Source of the DNA: an uncultured Kordia sp.
Lineage (GTDB): Bacteria > Bacteroidota > Bacteroidia > Flavobacteriales > Flavobacteriaceae
Length of the DNA stretch: 64,000 nucleotides
Assembly (NCBI RefSeq): GCF_947489565.1
Contig: NZ_CANLEA010000001.1
Location: 434,001 to 498,000 of the forward strand
Reading direction: 5' to 3'
Shown here: positions 16,834 to 25,349 of the stretch, one piece after another
Numbering within the stretch: the first letter of the stretch is position 1
Layout of the letters: every line of letters begins with the position of its first letter
Notes under the pieces: model-generated
The model's database searches: none
What the model was told of the DNA's origin: nothing
The model's input: the letters and a program-made list of their open reading frames with translations, nothing else
Made by a program: the position numbers and the translations under genes

Positions 16834-18747
16834 TTAAATACCTAACTTACTTTGTTTTTGATATAATTCCATTCCTGAAACATTTTCATAGCGCTCATTT
16901 AACCTTTTTTGAAGATTAAAAAGCCTTCTTTCGGAAGAGTCTACAATTTGAGAAAAAAGACAAATTTGAACTTTCCCCATTTCTACATTGTTTTCATTTG
17001 ATACTTTTGAAATTGGTTGAATTTTTTCACTAAAAGATTCCCCTACAACGAATGCACTTATATAAGGTGAACCAATAACAGTTCCACAATTCATAAAGTC
17101 CTCAACATATCCAACTGCTTGGTTTCTTTCTGTTTTACCAACTTTAAACCCGCCTCTTTTGAGTTCAATAATTAGAACTTTATTAATATTTGTTATTCCA
17201 TTAGTAGAATCGAAGTCAACTGTACCTGTTATAGAGAAAGTGGAATTCCCTGCAACTACGATATCTGGTCTTTTTTTGTGATTATTAAAAATCGATTTAT
17301 CAATTTTTTTATTAAAGACTTTTTCAACCGTTGTTTGTAATTGATTATTCGAAGCATACTCAGGAGAATCAAATTCAGGTCCGAAAACCCATCTAGCACT
17401 TGCAATCAATGGATGAAGTACGTGAAGTTCATCGACTGATTTATCGTTGGAAAGTTTTCGTATAGCTTCAATTACAGAAATTCTTTTATCAATTTCATCT
17501 AAAACTGTCAGGGCATCTTTGATAGTCCATCTATCTAGTAATTTGTTTAATCCTTCAATATCTTCATCTGTAAATAAAGATAATTTTTGAATTAATTCAG
17601 TTCCATTTCTTGTTTTCTCTAAGTTAATGACAGTTTCTACAGCAAGATTCACAGATTCTTGTCTTGCGGTAGGATTATTAATAGCTATATTTTCAATAGC
17701 CTCATTAAATTCATATTTTCCAAGAGGACTAAGTTCATTGTATTCTTTATGATACTCGCTTTTTATTTGTTTAGTAGTTTCTTCAATATTGTCTTTCGCA
17801 ATTTGGGAAAACATTTTATGAACTGTTTCGTCGACTTTATTGAATACTGGATTTAATTCTTTTGTATTTTTAAAACCAGTCCAATCTTCTTTTATATGAT
17901 CAGCTAAATCATTAGTTTGTACGACAACCGAATATCTCTTTGCTTGTTTGGTTCTACCATCTAAGACCATATTATAACCGACAATCCAGGATGGTTCTCC
18001 TACCAATCTACCACTTTGCCAAAAAGCAATACCTTGATACAAGGTTGATTTCCTTGCTTTTTTAGAGTCTATTAAATGTATTTTAAGTTCTACATCTTCA
18101 ACATAAATAGTCTCAGAAAAAATTAATCCTTTATGTTCTTCTAATTGAATTGTTTTTCTATTAATTGAAACTTTAAAGTTTGGGTCGTGTAGAAACCTTG
18201 CAGAAATTACTTCTAATATGTATTCTGATTTAGGTAAGTTTTTAACAACATTAACAATTAATTTTGTTCCTACTGATTTTGAATTTTCAAATTTTTGTTT
18301 TTTAATAATGAACGGCTCTTTTTCACTTTTTGTTGTAATTGTAAACTCTGATTTTTTGCCTTTACTGTTTGTTATTACCTTATACTCATTATTGAAACAA
18401 AGCATTCCATGTCTTCCAACTCCATTACGACCATATGCATATCTTTGTTGATCAATACCTTTAGGAAATATGACTTTTCTACCTTGATGCTTAAGTCTAT
18501 TGTATCCTAATTTCATCCAACGCGAATAGAATTCATCTTTTGATAAACCGACTCCATTATCTTCAATAATTAGATTTTGATTTTTTTCTTCAGGAATAAA
18601 AATGTCTACAACTGTAGCTCCTGCATCCCAAGCATTGGCTACTAGTTCTGTAAGCGCGACTTCAGGTGAGTTTCCAAGATTACCTAGAGTTCTAATTAAA
18701 TAATCTTCTTCAAATAATGAGCCTTGTATGATTTTTTCTTTATTCAA
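16834..18747 (-). CDS. GHKL ATPase fused to a PD-(D/E)XK nuclease-like domain
   Basis: 637 residues if started at the TTG at 18747; the frame extends to another TTG at 18798, and no ATG is available. The N-terminal half is a GHKL (HSP90/MutL/MORC-like) ATPase: ELVANAWDAGA (34-44, N box), EDNGVGL (62-68) and GRNGVGRHGM (106-115, glycine-rich lid). After a long helical middle comes a PD-(D/E)XK-like core: RPDIVV (493-498), IIELKRG (526-532) and RNQAVGYV (542-549). GHKL ATPases with nuclease partners occur in bacterial DNA-conflict and restriction systems. It is a solo gene, by eye richer in AT than its neighbours. Enzymatic roles are inference from motifs. Confidence 0.75.
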   Translation of the reverse strand: MNKEKIIQGSLFEEDYLIRTLGNLGNSPEVALTELVANAWDAGATVVDIFIPEEKNQNLIIEDNGVGLSKDEFYSRWMKLGYNRLKHQGRKVIFPKGIDQQRYAYGRNGVGRHGMLCFNNEYKVITNSKGKKSEFTITTKSEKEPFIIKKQKFENSKSVGTKLIVNVVKNLPKSEYILEVISARFLHDPNFKVSINRKTIQLEEHKGLIFSETIYVEDVELKIHLIDSKKARKSTLYQGIAFWQSGRLVGEPSWIVGYNMVLDGRTKQAKRYSVVVQTNDLADHIKEDWTGFKNTKELNPVFNKVDETVHKMFSQIAKDNIEETTKQIKSEYHKEYNELSPLGKYEFNEAIENIAINNPTARQESVNLAVETVINLEKTRNGTELIQKLSLFTDEDIEGLNKLLDRWTIKDALTVLDEIDKRISVIEAIRKLSNDKSVDELHVLHPLIASARWVFGPEFDSPEYASNNQLQTTVEKVFNKKIDKSIFNNHKKRPDIVVAGNSTFSITGTVDFDSTNGITNINKVLIIELKRGGFKVGKTERNQAVGYVEDFMNCGTVIGSPYISAFVVGESFSEKIQPISKVSNENNVEMGKVQICLFSQIVDSSERRLFNLQKRLNERYENVSGMELYQKQSKLGI

Positions 18748-18894
18748 TGTTTTTCTATTTTTCTTTATAAAAGTAAAGTAAAGATTACACTTCTGCAATG
18801 AGGTTTCCCGTAATGAGAGGTAATTTTATCTAGCTCACATCAACTTCTGTGAATTTTGTGTTGGATCAAAAATGATAGTTATTTAAAAAAAACA

Positions 18895-19122
18895 TTATTC
18901 ATATTTCACTAAAAGTTCAGCACTAGTTTTAAATCGACCGTTTTCGAAGTCTTTTTCTGATTGGTCAATTCGTTTGTGAAACTCTTCTTGTGTCATTGTA
19001 GTCAATACACGTTTATCTGAAGTTTCATATGCTAGTACTTTTTCAAGACGAGAAACTACATCTTCATTTTGAAGATTTAAGAAATCCTGAACAAATTTTA
19101 TCTTTCTAGCTTCCAAGCTCAT
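18895..19122 (-). CDS. Antitoxin-like small protein without a visible toxin
   Basis: 75 residues: MSLEARKIKFVQDFLNLQNE, then DVVSRLEKVLAYE and a C-terminal MTQEEFHKRIDQSEKDFENG segment. This layout is typical of small helical proteins encoded before RelE/ParE-like toxins in Bacteroidota (antitoxin component of addiction modules). Here no toxin frame follows: the next 60 bases downstream are non-coding and then the GHKL-nuclease gene begins. It is therefore either an orphan or the remnant of a toxin-antitoxin pair. A -7 box sits at 19140-19147. Confidence 0.65.
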   Translation of the reverse strand: MSLEARKIKFVQDFLNLQNEDVVSRLEKVLAYETSDKRVLTTMTQEEFHKRIDQSEKDFENGRFKTSAELLVKYE

Positions 19123-19139
19123 AGTAAAACGGCTTTAAT

Positions 19140-19172
19140 CAAAGCTACAAAATTTATTAAGGAAGGTGTAAA
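19140..19172 (-). promoter_or_regulatory. Probable promoter of the antitoxin-like gene
   Basis: On the minus strand TTTA (19169-19172) is followed after 21 bases by TAGCTTTG (19140-19147), a full -7 consensus with a one-mismatch -33. The predicted transcript would start within 15 bases of the start codon at 19122, giving a very short leader. Confidence 0.4.
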
Positions 19173-19210
19173 AGTGTTTTTTTAGATAATTTAAATTTAA
19201 TAAAACAAAA

Positions 19211-19235
19211 ATCTCGACTGCGCTCGATTTGACAC
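19211..19235 (-). repeat. Dispersed palindromic repeat (CGAGCGCAGTCGAG family)
   Basis: The minus strand reads GTGTCAAATCGAGCGCAGTC then GAGAT, the same core as at 3380 and 35319. It lies just downstream of the methyltransferase's upstream neighbour, in a gap with no gene, and is placed like a 3'-end element. Confidence 0.65.
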
Positions 19236-19251
19236 TAGTGTTATTAAATTA

Positions 19252-19983
19252 CTATTTTATCTTCTGAATCAAATAATTAGGATTATGATCTATAATTCGA
19301 TATCGATCATTCTGTTTAATTTCTTGGATAAAATCAGAACTTCCAAAGTTCAAGTGTTTGGCAGAATCATCCAATAAAATAAATCCGTTGAGTTTCAATT
19401 TTGAATCTACATTTTCAAAATCTTTTTTGGTTTGTTCGTAAGAATGATCTCCGTCAATATAACTAAAAGAAATCTCTTGCTGAATGCTGAATGTTCTATC
19501 AAAAACATCGGTAAATTTGTTTGTAGTGTTCCAAGTGTCAAAAAACGCATCCGAAGGCAAATGACAGGTATGTGGTTTTGCGTTTGGATGTAAAAGTTTC
19601 GCAGCATTTACAAACGCATTTTTTATATAGGCGACGTACTCTTTTCGAGCCACATTAGGTTTTCCATCAATATGTTCTTCAATGATTCCTGTATGATCTT
19701 TAAAACCTTCATAAATCCAAGCGTCACAACCTACAAAAAGGTGTTTTTTACGATGTTTTTCTAGCAAATGTAACATTACATTGGTCGATAAACCTGCATA
19801 CGATCCTATTTCAAAGACAATTCCGTTATCAGGCATATTTTGAATGGCATAATCCATTAAATAAATATTCCCTTCATGTAGCATGCCTTCCCCAATAATA
19901 GTCGCTTTTATCCTAAGAAGAAAAGAATCCGTATTGATGGTTTTGTATTGTTTTTTAAAAATCTTTTGAATGCTATTTCTCAT
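19252..19983 (-). CDS. Class I SAM-dependent methyltransferase (Methyltransf_24-like)
   Basis: 243 residues. The core begins with GIVFEIGSYAGLSTNVML (motif I), then FVGCDAWIYEGF, and later FSYIDGDHSYEQTKKDFENV and GFILLDDSAKH; the YIDGDHSY segment is typical of Methyltransf_24/CmcI-like enzymes that O-methylate sugars or antibiotics. It stands alone on the minus strand and has no recognisable partner; the glycan genes elsewhere in the window make a sugar substrate possible. A TACTTTTG box lies at 20030-20037. Confidence 0.8.
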   Translation of the reverse strand: MRNSIQKIFKKQYKTINTDSFLLRIKATIIGEGMLHEGNIYLMDYAIQNMPDNGIVFEIGSYAGLSTNVMLHLLEKHRKKHLFVGCDAWIYEGFKDHTGIIEEHIDGKPNVARKEYVAYIKNAFVNAAKLLHPNAKPHTCHLPSDAFFDTWNTTNKFTDVFDRTFSIQQEISFSYIDGDHSYEQTKKDFENVDSKLKLNGFILLDDSAKHLNFGSSDFIQEIKQNDRYRIIDHNPNYLIQKIK

Positions 19984-20068
19984 GAGGTAAACGCTGAATG
20001 TACTATTTTCAAAGTAGTTGTGATGTCATCAAAAGTATTGATTTTTTTAAAACAAGTAGTTTTTTTAG

Positions 20069-20836
20069 CTATTTATATGAGATGACTCTTGTGAGTGTAT
20101 GATCGAGTTTCCCATTAATACTTGTTTTTCTTGTAATCCAATTGTCATACCTGTCAAATTCGTATTCGTTTTCAATTGTTGAAATTAAAGAATCTTTAGT
20201 ATCATATTTTTTTACTTTCACTAATGTTTTATGAACGTATGTATAGCTAAAATGTTGACTTTTTTCGGGTGTTACAAAGTCTGATATTGTGGAAGTTGTT
20301 ACAAGTTGTTTTGCATTATATTTTTTTACTTCCAATGTATTTTTAATGGTATCATTCGTTTCCATGTCAATATAGAGCTGAGTTAATGTGCTTTCTTTTA
20401 ATTTATCATTAATGTCATATATATACGTTCCAATATATTCAAATGCCCTTTCATCATTTTTATGTTTCGATTCGGTTCCAATGAGTAAGGTGTCTTTGTA
20501 AAAATAATGAACGGTGAAGCTTGAGTTGTCATTTAAGTATTTTACAATTTCTTTTTCAATTTTTTGGTTTTTATTATAATGAAACTCAGACTTCATAGTA
20601 TCTTCAGAAAATAAATAACGTTTTTGCGCACTTACTATTTGATCATTTTGATTGTACTTTTTTATGTTGACTAAAAGCGTATCTGAAATGTCACTACTTG
20701 AGTATTTTTTCTTTGTTTTAATGGTGTATTCCGTAATTTGAGTTGCCTTTTTGGTAAGTCCATTTTTGAGCAATTTTTTTTCGTTGAAACAACCAATTAA
20801 ACATAGCGAAAAAAGTAAAATGCAAAATTTCTTCAT
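20069..20836 (-). CDS. Predicted lipoprotein of unknown function
   Basis: 255 residues from the ATG at 20836, chosen because it gives MKKFCILLFSLCLIGC, a signal peptide with lipobox ending at C16; the longer frame would bury it. The mature part is repetitive and rich in K, Y, T and D, with recurring units of the form YDxKDxLI (KVKKYDTKDSLISTI, IVKYLNDNSSF), recalling weak RHS/YD-type or MORN-like beta repeats of Bacteroidota lipoproteins. It starts 10 bases after the RNA ligase stop, so the two are probably in one operon. Confidence 0.75.
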   Translation of the reverse strand: MKKFCILLFSLCLIGCFNEKKLLKNGLTKKATQITEYTIKTKKKYSSSDISDTLLVNIKKYNQNDQIVSAQKRYLFSEDTMKSEFHYNKNQKIEKEIVKYLNDNSSFTVHYFYKDTLLIGTESKHKNDERAFEYIGTYIYDINDKLKESTLTQLYIDMETNDTIKNTLEVKKYNAKQLVTTSTISDFVTPEKSQHFSYTYVHKTLVKVKKYDTKDSLISTIENEYEFDRYDNWITRKTSINGKLDHTLTRVISYK

Positions 20837-20846
20837 TTGGAGGAGT

Positions 20847-21881
20847 TTAATGTTTGTCAAACCCAATCATCACTTTTTGAATTTCCGCTCGTACACGCTC
20901 GTGAATCCAGTGTTGTTCGTCTGTGGTGAGTTCTTCGAGTAGATTATCATTATTTTCATTAAAATCAACCAAGGTATCTTTAAAGAATTCGGTTTCAATG
21001 TCTGTTACACGTTGCGTATTGGTCATATCTAAAGCGCCGATTTTAGAAATAGCACTTTCCAATCGATTCGTAGTAATATAATTTCGAAGTTCCTCCAGAA
21101 TAAACGATAAGTCTTCCGATTTTGAAGATAACTTTGCGGTGTAACTCCATTTTTCCGCTTGATGAAATTTTTCTTCTTCAAATTCTTTGTTTTTTAACTT
21201 TACAATAGGTCGCGAAGAAATGACTGCATTTTCAAGTTTATTATAGGGTTTTATGACTACACCTTCAATCAAATTTTCAGTTAATTCAGGTAATTGTAAT
21301 TGTTTCGGAATCGTAGAGTTGATTCGAGTATTAAAATTGACAGCTTCCCCAAATTTTCCAATCAATAAAGGTTTCGCATAAAAAATGCCGTGTTTTTCAA
21401 AATAGGAAATTGCGGTTTCATAGTCCAAATAGGTTTTCGTCGAAACGCCTTCCGTTTCTATGGCAATGTCAAACGAACAAAAGTTAATTGTAGGCGAATA
21501 GTAAACACCTGTTTGTACGGCTTGCACAGTTGTATCAGCTTCCACGGATGAATGCGGATAGCTACCGCCAAACAATTCTCCATACATGATAAACTTCGTT
21601 CCGGAAATTTGTGTGCTGAGTTCTTCAAACAATCGAATAATATTTGTTTCTAGTTGATTGACGACAATTTGAAATCCAAAAAAATCATCTTCCCAAGATA
21701 GATACGCTTTTCGTTTGGCAAATTTTAAGGAACCATTTTCATATACAAAACTGAAATTTGCACCATGTACTTTTTCAGTCACAACCCAAGATATCTTTTC
21801 TAAAGCAGTAAAATCACGTTCATTTAAACCAAGCTTCTTTAAACTGCTTGGCATTTTTTCATATCCTGAAAATTCGTTCAT
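20847..21881 (-). CDS. RNA ligase, Rnl2 (T4-like) family
   Basis: 344 residues. Nucleotidyltransferase motif I is EKVHGANFSF with the adenylated Lys at 37; later motifs are YGELFGG, NFCSFDIAI (motif IIIa), EGVVIKPY (motif IV) and PIVKLKNKEF (motif V). The residues after about 240 form a helical C-terminal domain. T4 Rnl2-like enzymes seal nicks in RNA after activation with ATP and are used in RNA repair or editing. It lies 15 bases downstream of an uncharacterised gene and two genes from a calcineurin-like phosphatase on the same strand. Confidence 0.88.
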   Translation of the reverse strand: MNEFSGYEKMPSSLKKLGLNERDFTALEKISWVVTEKVHGANFSFVYENGSLKFAKRKAYLSWEDDFFGFQIVVNQLETNIIRLFEELSTQISGTKFIMYGELFGGSYPHSSVEADTTVQAVQTGVYYSPTINFCSFDIAIETEGVSTKTYLDYETAISYFEKHGIFYAKPLLIGKFGEAVNFNTRINSTIPKQLQLPELTENLIEGVVIKPYNKLENAVISSRPIVKLKNKEFEEEKFHQAEKWSYTAKLSSKSEDLSFILEELRNYITTNRLESAISKIGALDMTNTQRVTDIETEFFKDTLVDFNENNDNLLEELTTDEQHWIHERVRAEIQKVMIGFDKH

Positions 21882-21896
21882 TGTTCTATTTTTTAT

Positions 21897-22481
21897 TTAA
21901 AATTCATCCTTGTACCAAGTAGTTTCTCCTTGAAAACCATACTTTTTTGAGTCAACTTTCCAAGTGTCTTCCTCTTTCCTCAATACAAATTGGTTTTTAC
22001 TACTGACACCACGTTCATAATACGCTTCTATCACAGCGCGTTTGGCGGATTTCATGATAAATACAATTGTTGTATCAGGATTGTGAATGTATTCATACTT
22101 TGTAGGTTTTCCAAAGGAACGACTTCCGTTATCAGATGGTTTTAAGCTTACAGGATCTGTAATGGCTTTTCGTCGTTCTGCAAATTCCGTCCATAATTCC
22201 ATTTCTCCAGGCTGTACTTGGTTGGGTTCGTTTGGGTTTTTTAAAGCCTGACTTCGCTCAAATATTTCTTTTTCCAATATGTGAAGCTCATGAAGTATAG
22301 TTGTCAAAAACGGAACAAGTTCGTCTGCTACATGCTGAAACTTTTCTGGAGTTTGACTGATATCAATATTTAATTTTTGAGGAACTTCTTGTGTTGTTTC
22401 CTCAGTTTGTTCAGCGTTTTGAGTGTTTTTATGTTCCGAATTGTCTCGGTTCTTTCCGAATAGTTTGCTAAATATTCCCAT
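21897..22481 (-). CDS. Uncharacterised protein
   Basis: 194 residues, not recognised. It begins MGIFSKLFGKNRDNSEH, a short amphipathic start found in many small bacterial proteins, followed by a Gln/Glu/Thr-rich linker to about residue 40. A helical region follows (VADELVPFLTTILHELHILEKEIF) and then an alpha/beta C-terminal half ending GETTWYKDEF. The C-terminal part has the look of an NTF2-like or immunity-protein fold, which is only an impression. No signal peptide. It sits 15 bases upstream of the RNA ligase and is probably co-transcribed with it. Confidence 0.65.
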   Translation of the reverse strand: MGIFSKLFGKNRDNSEHKNTQNAEQTEETTQEVPQKLNIDISQTPEKFQHVADELVPFLTTILHELHILEKEIFERSQALKNPNEPNQVQPGEMELWTEFAERRKAITDPVSLKPSDNGSRSFGKPTKYEYIHNPDTTIVFIMKSAKRAVIEAYYERGVSSKNQFVLRKEEDTWKVDSKKYGFQGETTWYKDEF

Positions 22482-22523
22482 GCTGTTTTTAATTTACTAG
22501 TAGCGCTGTGATTTTGATTGAAT

Positions 22524-22546
22524 TGCTATTTTTCTTTAAAAATAGC
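22524..22546. other. Inverted repeat between two minus-strand genes
   Basis: GCTATTTTT and AAAAATAGC pair into a 9-bp stem with a short loop between the histidine kinase and the uncharacterised gene downstream. There is no clear T-run on the minus strand, so it could be a weak terminator or a processing hairpin. Confidence 0.35.
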
Positions 22547-22585
22547 ATATAAAATGTGGCTTTTTATGATGAAGATGTATAAAAA

Positions 22586-23587
22586 TTATCGCTGAAGTGT
22601 CTTCGGATAGGTAATGATAAACTTTGTACCAAGCTTTCCATCAGATTCGACACGAATAGTTCCTTGGTGTTTTTCAATGATTTTCTTTACAATGGAAAGT
22701 CCCAAACCTGTACTTTCGTACATGTCTTTTTCTTGAAGTGTTTGAAATACTTGGAAGATTTTTTTATGATATTTTGGAGCAATCCCAGGACCGTTGTCTT
22801 CAAATATCAATTCATAAGAATTAGACTTTTCAACACTTGAAACGGTGATTTCACAAATGTCTTTATCATTGTATTTGACAGCATTGCTAATCAAATTAGA
22901 AACCACTTGCGATATCTGCATTTTATCTCCCATAATAACAGGCAATGTTCCCTTGGTGTTAAAAATCGTTTGTGTGTCTTGGTAATTTTTAGCATCTTCT
23001 CGAATCATGATGTTTAAATCTACCTTTTCGGGCATTATTTTCCCAATTTTAGAATAATGTAAAATACCATCAATCAGTCGTTCGAGACGTTTCACGCGTC
23101 CTTGCATCGTATCTAAATGATCGTACACATCATCGGTTTCACCAGCTTCCAAATCTTCTTTAATAAAAGAAGCCAAACTTGAGATTCCTCTGATAGGTGT
23201 TTTTAAATCGTGTGAAGTTATATAAGCAAACTGTTCTAATTCTTTATTTTTTAATTCGGTATCGTCTAAATTTTGATTGAGTTGTTTTAGTTTGCGAAAA
23301 CTATCCAATCCTGTTCGAACCACTAAAAACACAAACAACGATCCCATAAAAAAGATGACTCCGGAAAGAAAGGCTAGTATTTGGGTTTGCCCTAAGATTA
23401 CAACGATAGCGACAGCTATATATCCTGCCAAAAATAGTAACATTAAGAAACGGAGCTTTCTCCAATTTCTTTTTAATTCATTATTGGGAAGAATGTTGAA
23501 AATTTTGTGTGTATAACCTGCACTTAACAGCATGATAAATGCTCCTAAGAGAATTAGGGCTGCTATAATATAGTCAGAAAAGTGCAT
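22586..23587 (-). CDS. Membrane sensor histidine kinase
   Basis: 333 residues. Three hydrophobic segments occupy about 8-95, without a sizeable periplasmic domain, then a short coiled linker. The HisKA motif is FAYITSHDLKTPIRGI (phospho-acceptor His near 129). The HATPase_c domain shows ISNAVKYND (N box), FEDNGPGIAP (G1) and STGLGLSIVKKI (G2). It is an autophosphorylating kinase that probably senses membrane or cytoplasmic signals. No response regulator lies nearby, so it is an orphan. Promoter candidate at 23664-23697. Confidence 0.9.
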   Translation of the reverse strand: MHFSDYIIAALILLGAFIMLLSAGYTHKIFNILPNNELKRNWRKLRFLMLLFLAGYIAVAIVVILGQTQILAFLSGVIFFMGSLFVFLVVRTGLDSFRKLKQLNQNLDDTELKNKELEQFAYITSHDLKTPIRGISSLASFIKEDLEAGETDDVYDHLDTMQGRVKRLERLIDGILHYSKIGKIMPEKVDLNIMIREDAKNYQDTQTIFNTKGTLPVIMGDKMQISQVVSNLISNAVKYNDKDICEITVSSVEKSNSYELIFEDNGPGIAPKYHKKIFQVFQTLQEKDMYESTGLGLSIVKKIIEKHQGTIRVESDGKLGTKFIITYPKTLQR

Positions 23588-23663
23588 ACGCTTTCTTAAA
23601 AGTTGGTTTTACATTCGGGTTTTCAGCACGTTTGGCAACGTGGATTAGGGGACTTTTTTATCT

Positions 23664-23697
23664 CAAAACTATATAAATGTAGCATAAACCTAGCAAA
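23664..23697 (-). promoter_or_regulatory. Probable promoter of the orphan histidine kinase
   Basis: On the minus strand TTTG (23694-23697) precedes TAGTTTTG (23664-23671) with a 22-base spacer, slightly long for the Bacteroidota consensus. The leader to the start codon at 23587 would be about 70 bases. Confidence 0.4.
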
Positions 23698-23824
23698 TAT
23701 GCAATTTTGCGACTTACACATGTGTCAAAATTTACGATAAATTCTATTTTTTATCGGTAATCTGCTAATTATTGGGGAATATTCCTGTATGATTTATTTC
23801 GAATGAAAACCTATTAGGATGCTA

Positions 23825-24850
23825 TTAATTTCGTGTTGGAATTTGCTCGATTTGTAATTCCTTGGCTAAGTCCAATATCTTTTGTGGTGTATGCAAGGTT
23901 TTCTCTAAATCGGCTAACTCTAAAGTGCCAGCTTTTGCTTTAAAGACGAACGATTTGTAGCTCAATTTGGCAACTTCTTGATTAAAATTTTCTCCGTATT
24001 GCGCTATAAGTTCTTTGGTCAAGATTTCAATTTTAGTTTGAATGCTGATGCGTACGTCTTCTATTTCTTGAATCCAAGTGCGTTGTTTGGATAAGAATTC
24101 TTGGATTTCGGTTTCCTTTTTATAACTGAGTTTGTCCAATTGACGATACACTTGATCAATTTTCATCTGTTCCCAATCTTTGGCTTTTAAGACAGGAATT
24201 TGCCAGCTTGATTGTTGTTCTTTCCAGTGATCGGTCTGTACTTGCACTTGATGAACTTTGAAACTAGGCAATTCTATCGCAGTCAATTTTCCTGCATGAC
24301 ATGCGCCCGTATCAATTCCGTAAGTATTGTTTTTTATTTTGGGAGTTTCGCCAACCACATGATGTCCATAAATGATCGGTTTTTCGCCAGTATAATAATC
24401 TGACCAATACGTGCCTTCTTCATATTTTTCTTCCAAATAGCGACTTCCCGAAGTGGTTCCGGCCAATACTTCTTCTTTTTGTTCATACAAGCTTTTATCA
24501 TGCTCAAAAAAAGCATGCACAATTATAGCTTCTGGCGTTTCATAATAATAGGGAAGTGTTTCTAGCCAAGTACGAAAACCTTCATATTCATCACCAAACT
24601 GTACTTTGACAATCTCTTGCGAATAGCTCAAAACTCCGTTGAGGTGTTTGCGTTCGTGATTTCCCATCAAGACAACTGAGTTCGTTCTATTTTTAAAATA
24701 ATGATAGAGTTCTAGTGATTTATTTCCACGATCGACAATATCACCTAAAGAAATTACCAAATCATCATCGGTAACGCCAATTTGGTTTAGTAGTGCTATA
24801 AATTCATCATAACAACCATGAATATCGCCTATAATGTATGTTTTGCTCAT
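23825..24850 (-). CDS. Calcineurin-like metallophosphoesterase
   Basis: 341 residues. Residues 1-200 are a serine/threonine-phosphatase-type metallophosphoesterase with all metal motifs: GDIHGC (8-13), GDIVDRG (36-42), GNHERKH (63-69), then YGHHVVG and TGACHAGKLTAI. This is closest to the PrpE/ApaH-like branch, acting on phosphoproteins, Ap4A or RNA ends. Residues 200-341 are a charged helical, coiled-coil-like extension that plain PrpE enzymes lack. It lies eight bases after an uncharacterised gene and upstream of the kinase/RNA ligase genes. Metal-dependent hydrolase activity is safe; substrate is not. Confidence 0.85.
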   Translation of the reverse strand: MSKTYIIGDIHGCYDEFIALLNQIGVTDDDLVISLGDIVDRGNKSLELYHYFKNRTNSVVLMGNHERKHLNGVLSYSQEIVKVQFGDEYEGFRTWLETLPYYYETPEAIIVHAFFEHDKSLYEQKEEVLAGTTSGSRYLEEKYEEGTYWSDYYTGEKPIIYGHHVVGETPKIKNNTYGIDTGACHAGKLTAIELPSFKVHQVQVQTDHWKEQQSSWQIPVLKAKDWEQMKIDQVYRQLDKLSYKKETEIQEFLSKQRTWIQEIEDVRISIQTKIEILTKELIAQYGENFNQEVAKLSYKSFVFKAKAGTLELADLEKTLHTPQKILDLAKELQIEQIPTRN

Positions 24851-24858
24851 TTGTTTAT

Positions 24859-25347
24859 TTAATATGAATGTCCAGGTTTACTGATTCCATTTTTATCAGG
24901 CACATATATATGAAATGTATTTTCGTCATCTAAAAAATCAGGTTCTTTGATAAGAGTTATATAAATGCCCATAAGTTTTGTTAAGACTTCTTTTAGCTGG
25001 TTTGTACTTTCTGCATATTCATGTTCAGCATCTTCTTTTTGTAGTTCATGATTATAATGAGTTGTAACTACTAATTCAGGATCAAAACTATAGTTTGATG
25101 TTGTTGTAAGTATTGTTTTTATAAATGCTTCTGTGATGATGCCTGAATCCAATATATCAATTGATTTAAAGATGGTAATTGAATCACTTGGATTACTATT
25201 GTTAAGCAAACTTTCAACATCTTTCATGCTTTTAAGAAAAAAGTAATAATTAGTATTTGCTGCATTTGGAATTCGTACAAAAGCTAAAACTTGCGAATTC
25301 TTTTTAAGTAAGTCAAAAACGGTATGTTTAAAATTTGATAGTGTCAT
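24859..25347 (-). CDS. Uncharacterised protein
   Basis: 162 residues from the ATG at 25347. I prefer this to the upstream in-frame ATG (25377) because it lies two bases after the stop of the small gene 25350-25520, which points to translational coupling. The protein is not recognised: a mixed alpha/beta start (FKHTVFDLLKKNSQVLAFVRI), a middle segment DILDSGIITEAFIKTILTTT, and a C-terminal FHIYVPDKNGISKPGHS. No signal peptide. It precedes the metallophosphoesterase by eight bases, making a three-gene unit. Confidence 0.6.
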   Translation of the reverse strand: MTLSNFKHTVFDLLKKNSQVLAFVRIPNAANTNYYFFLKSMKDVESLLNNSNPSDSITIFKSIDILDSGIITEAFIKTILTTTSNYSFDPELVVTTHYNHELQKEDAEHEYAESTNQLKEVLTKLMGIYITLIKEPDFLDDENTFHIYVPDKNGISKPGHSY

Positions 25348-25349
25348 TT

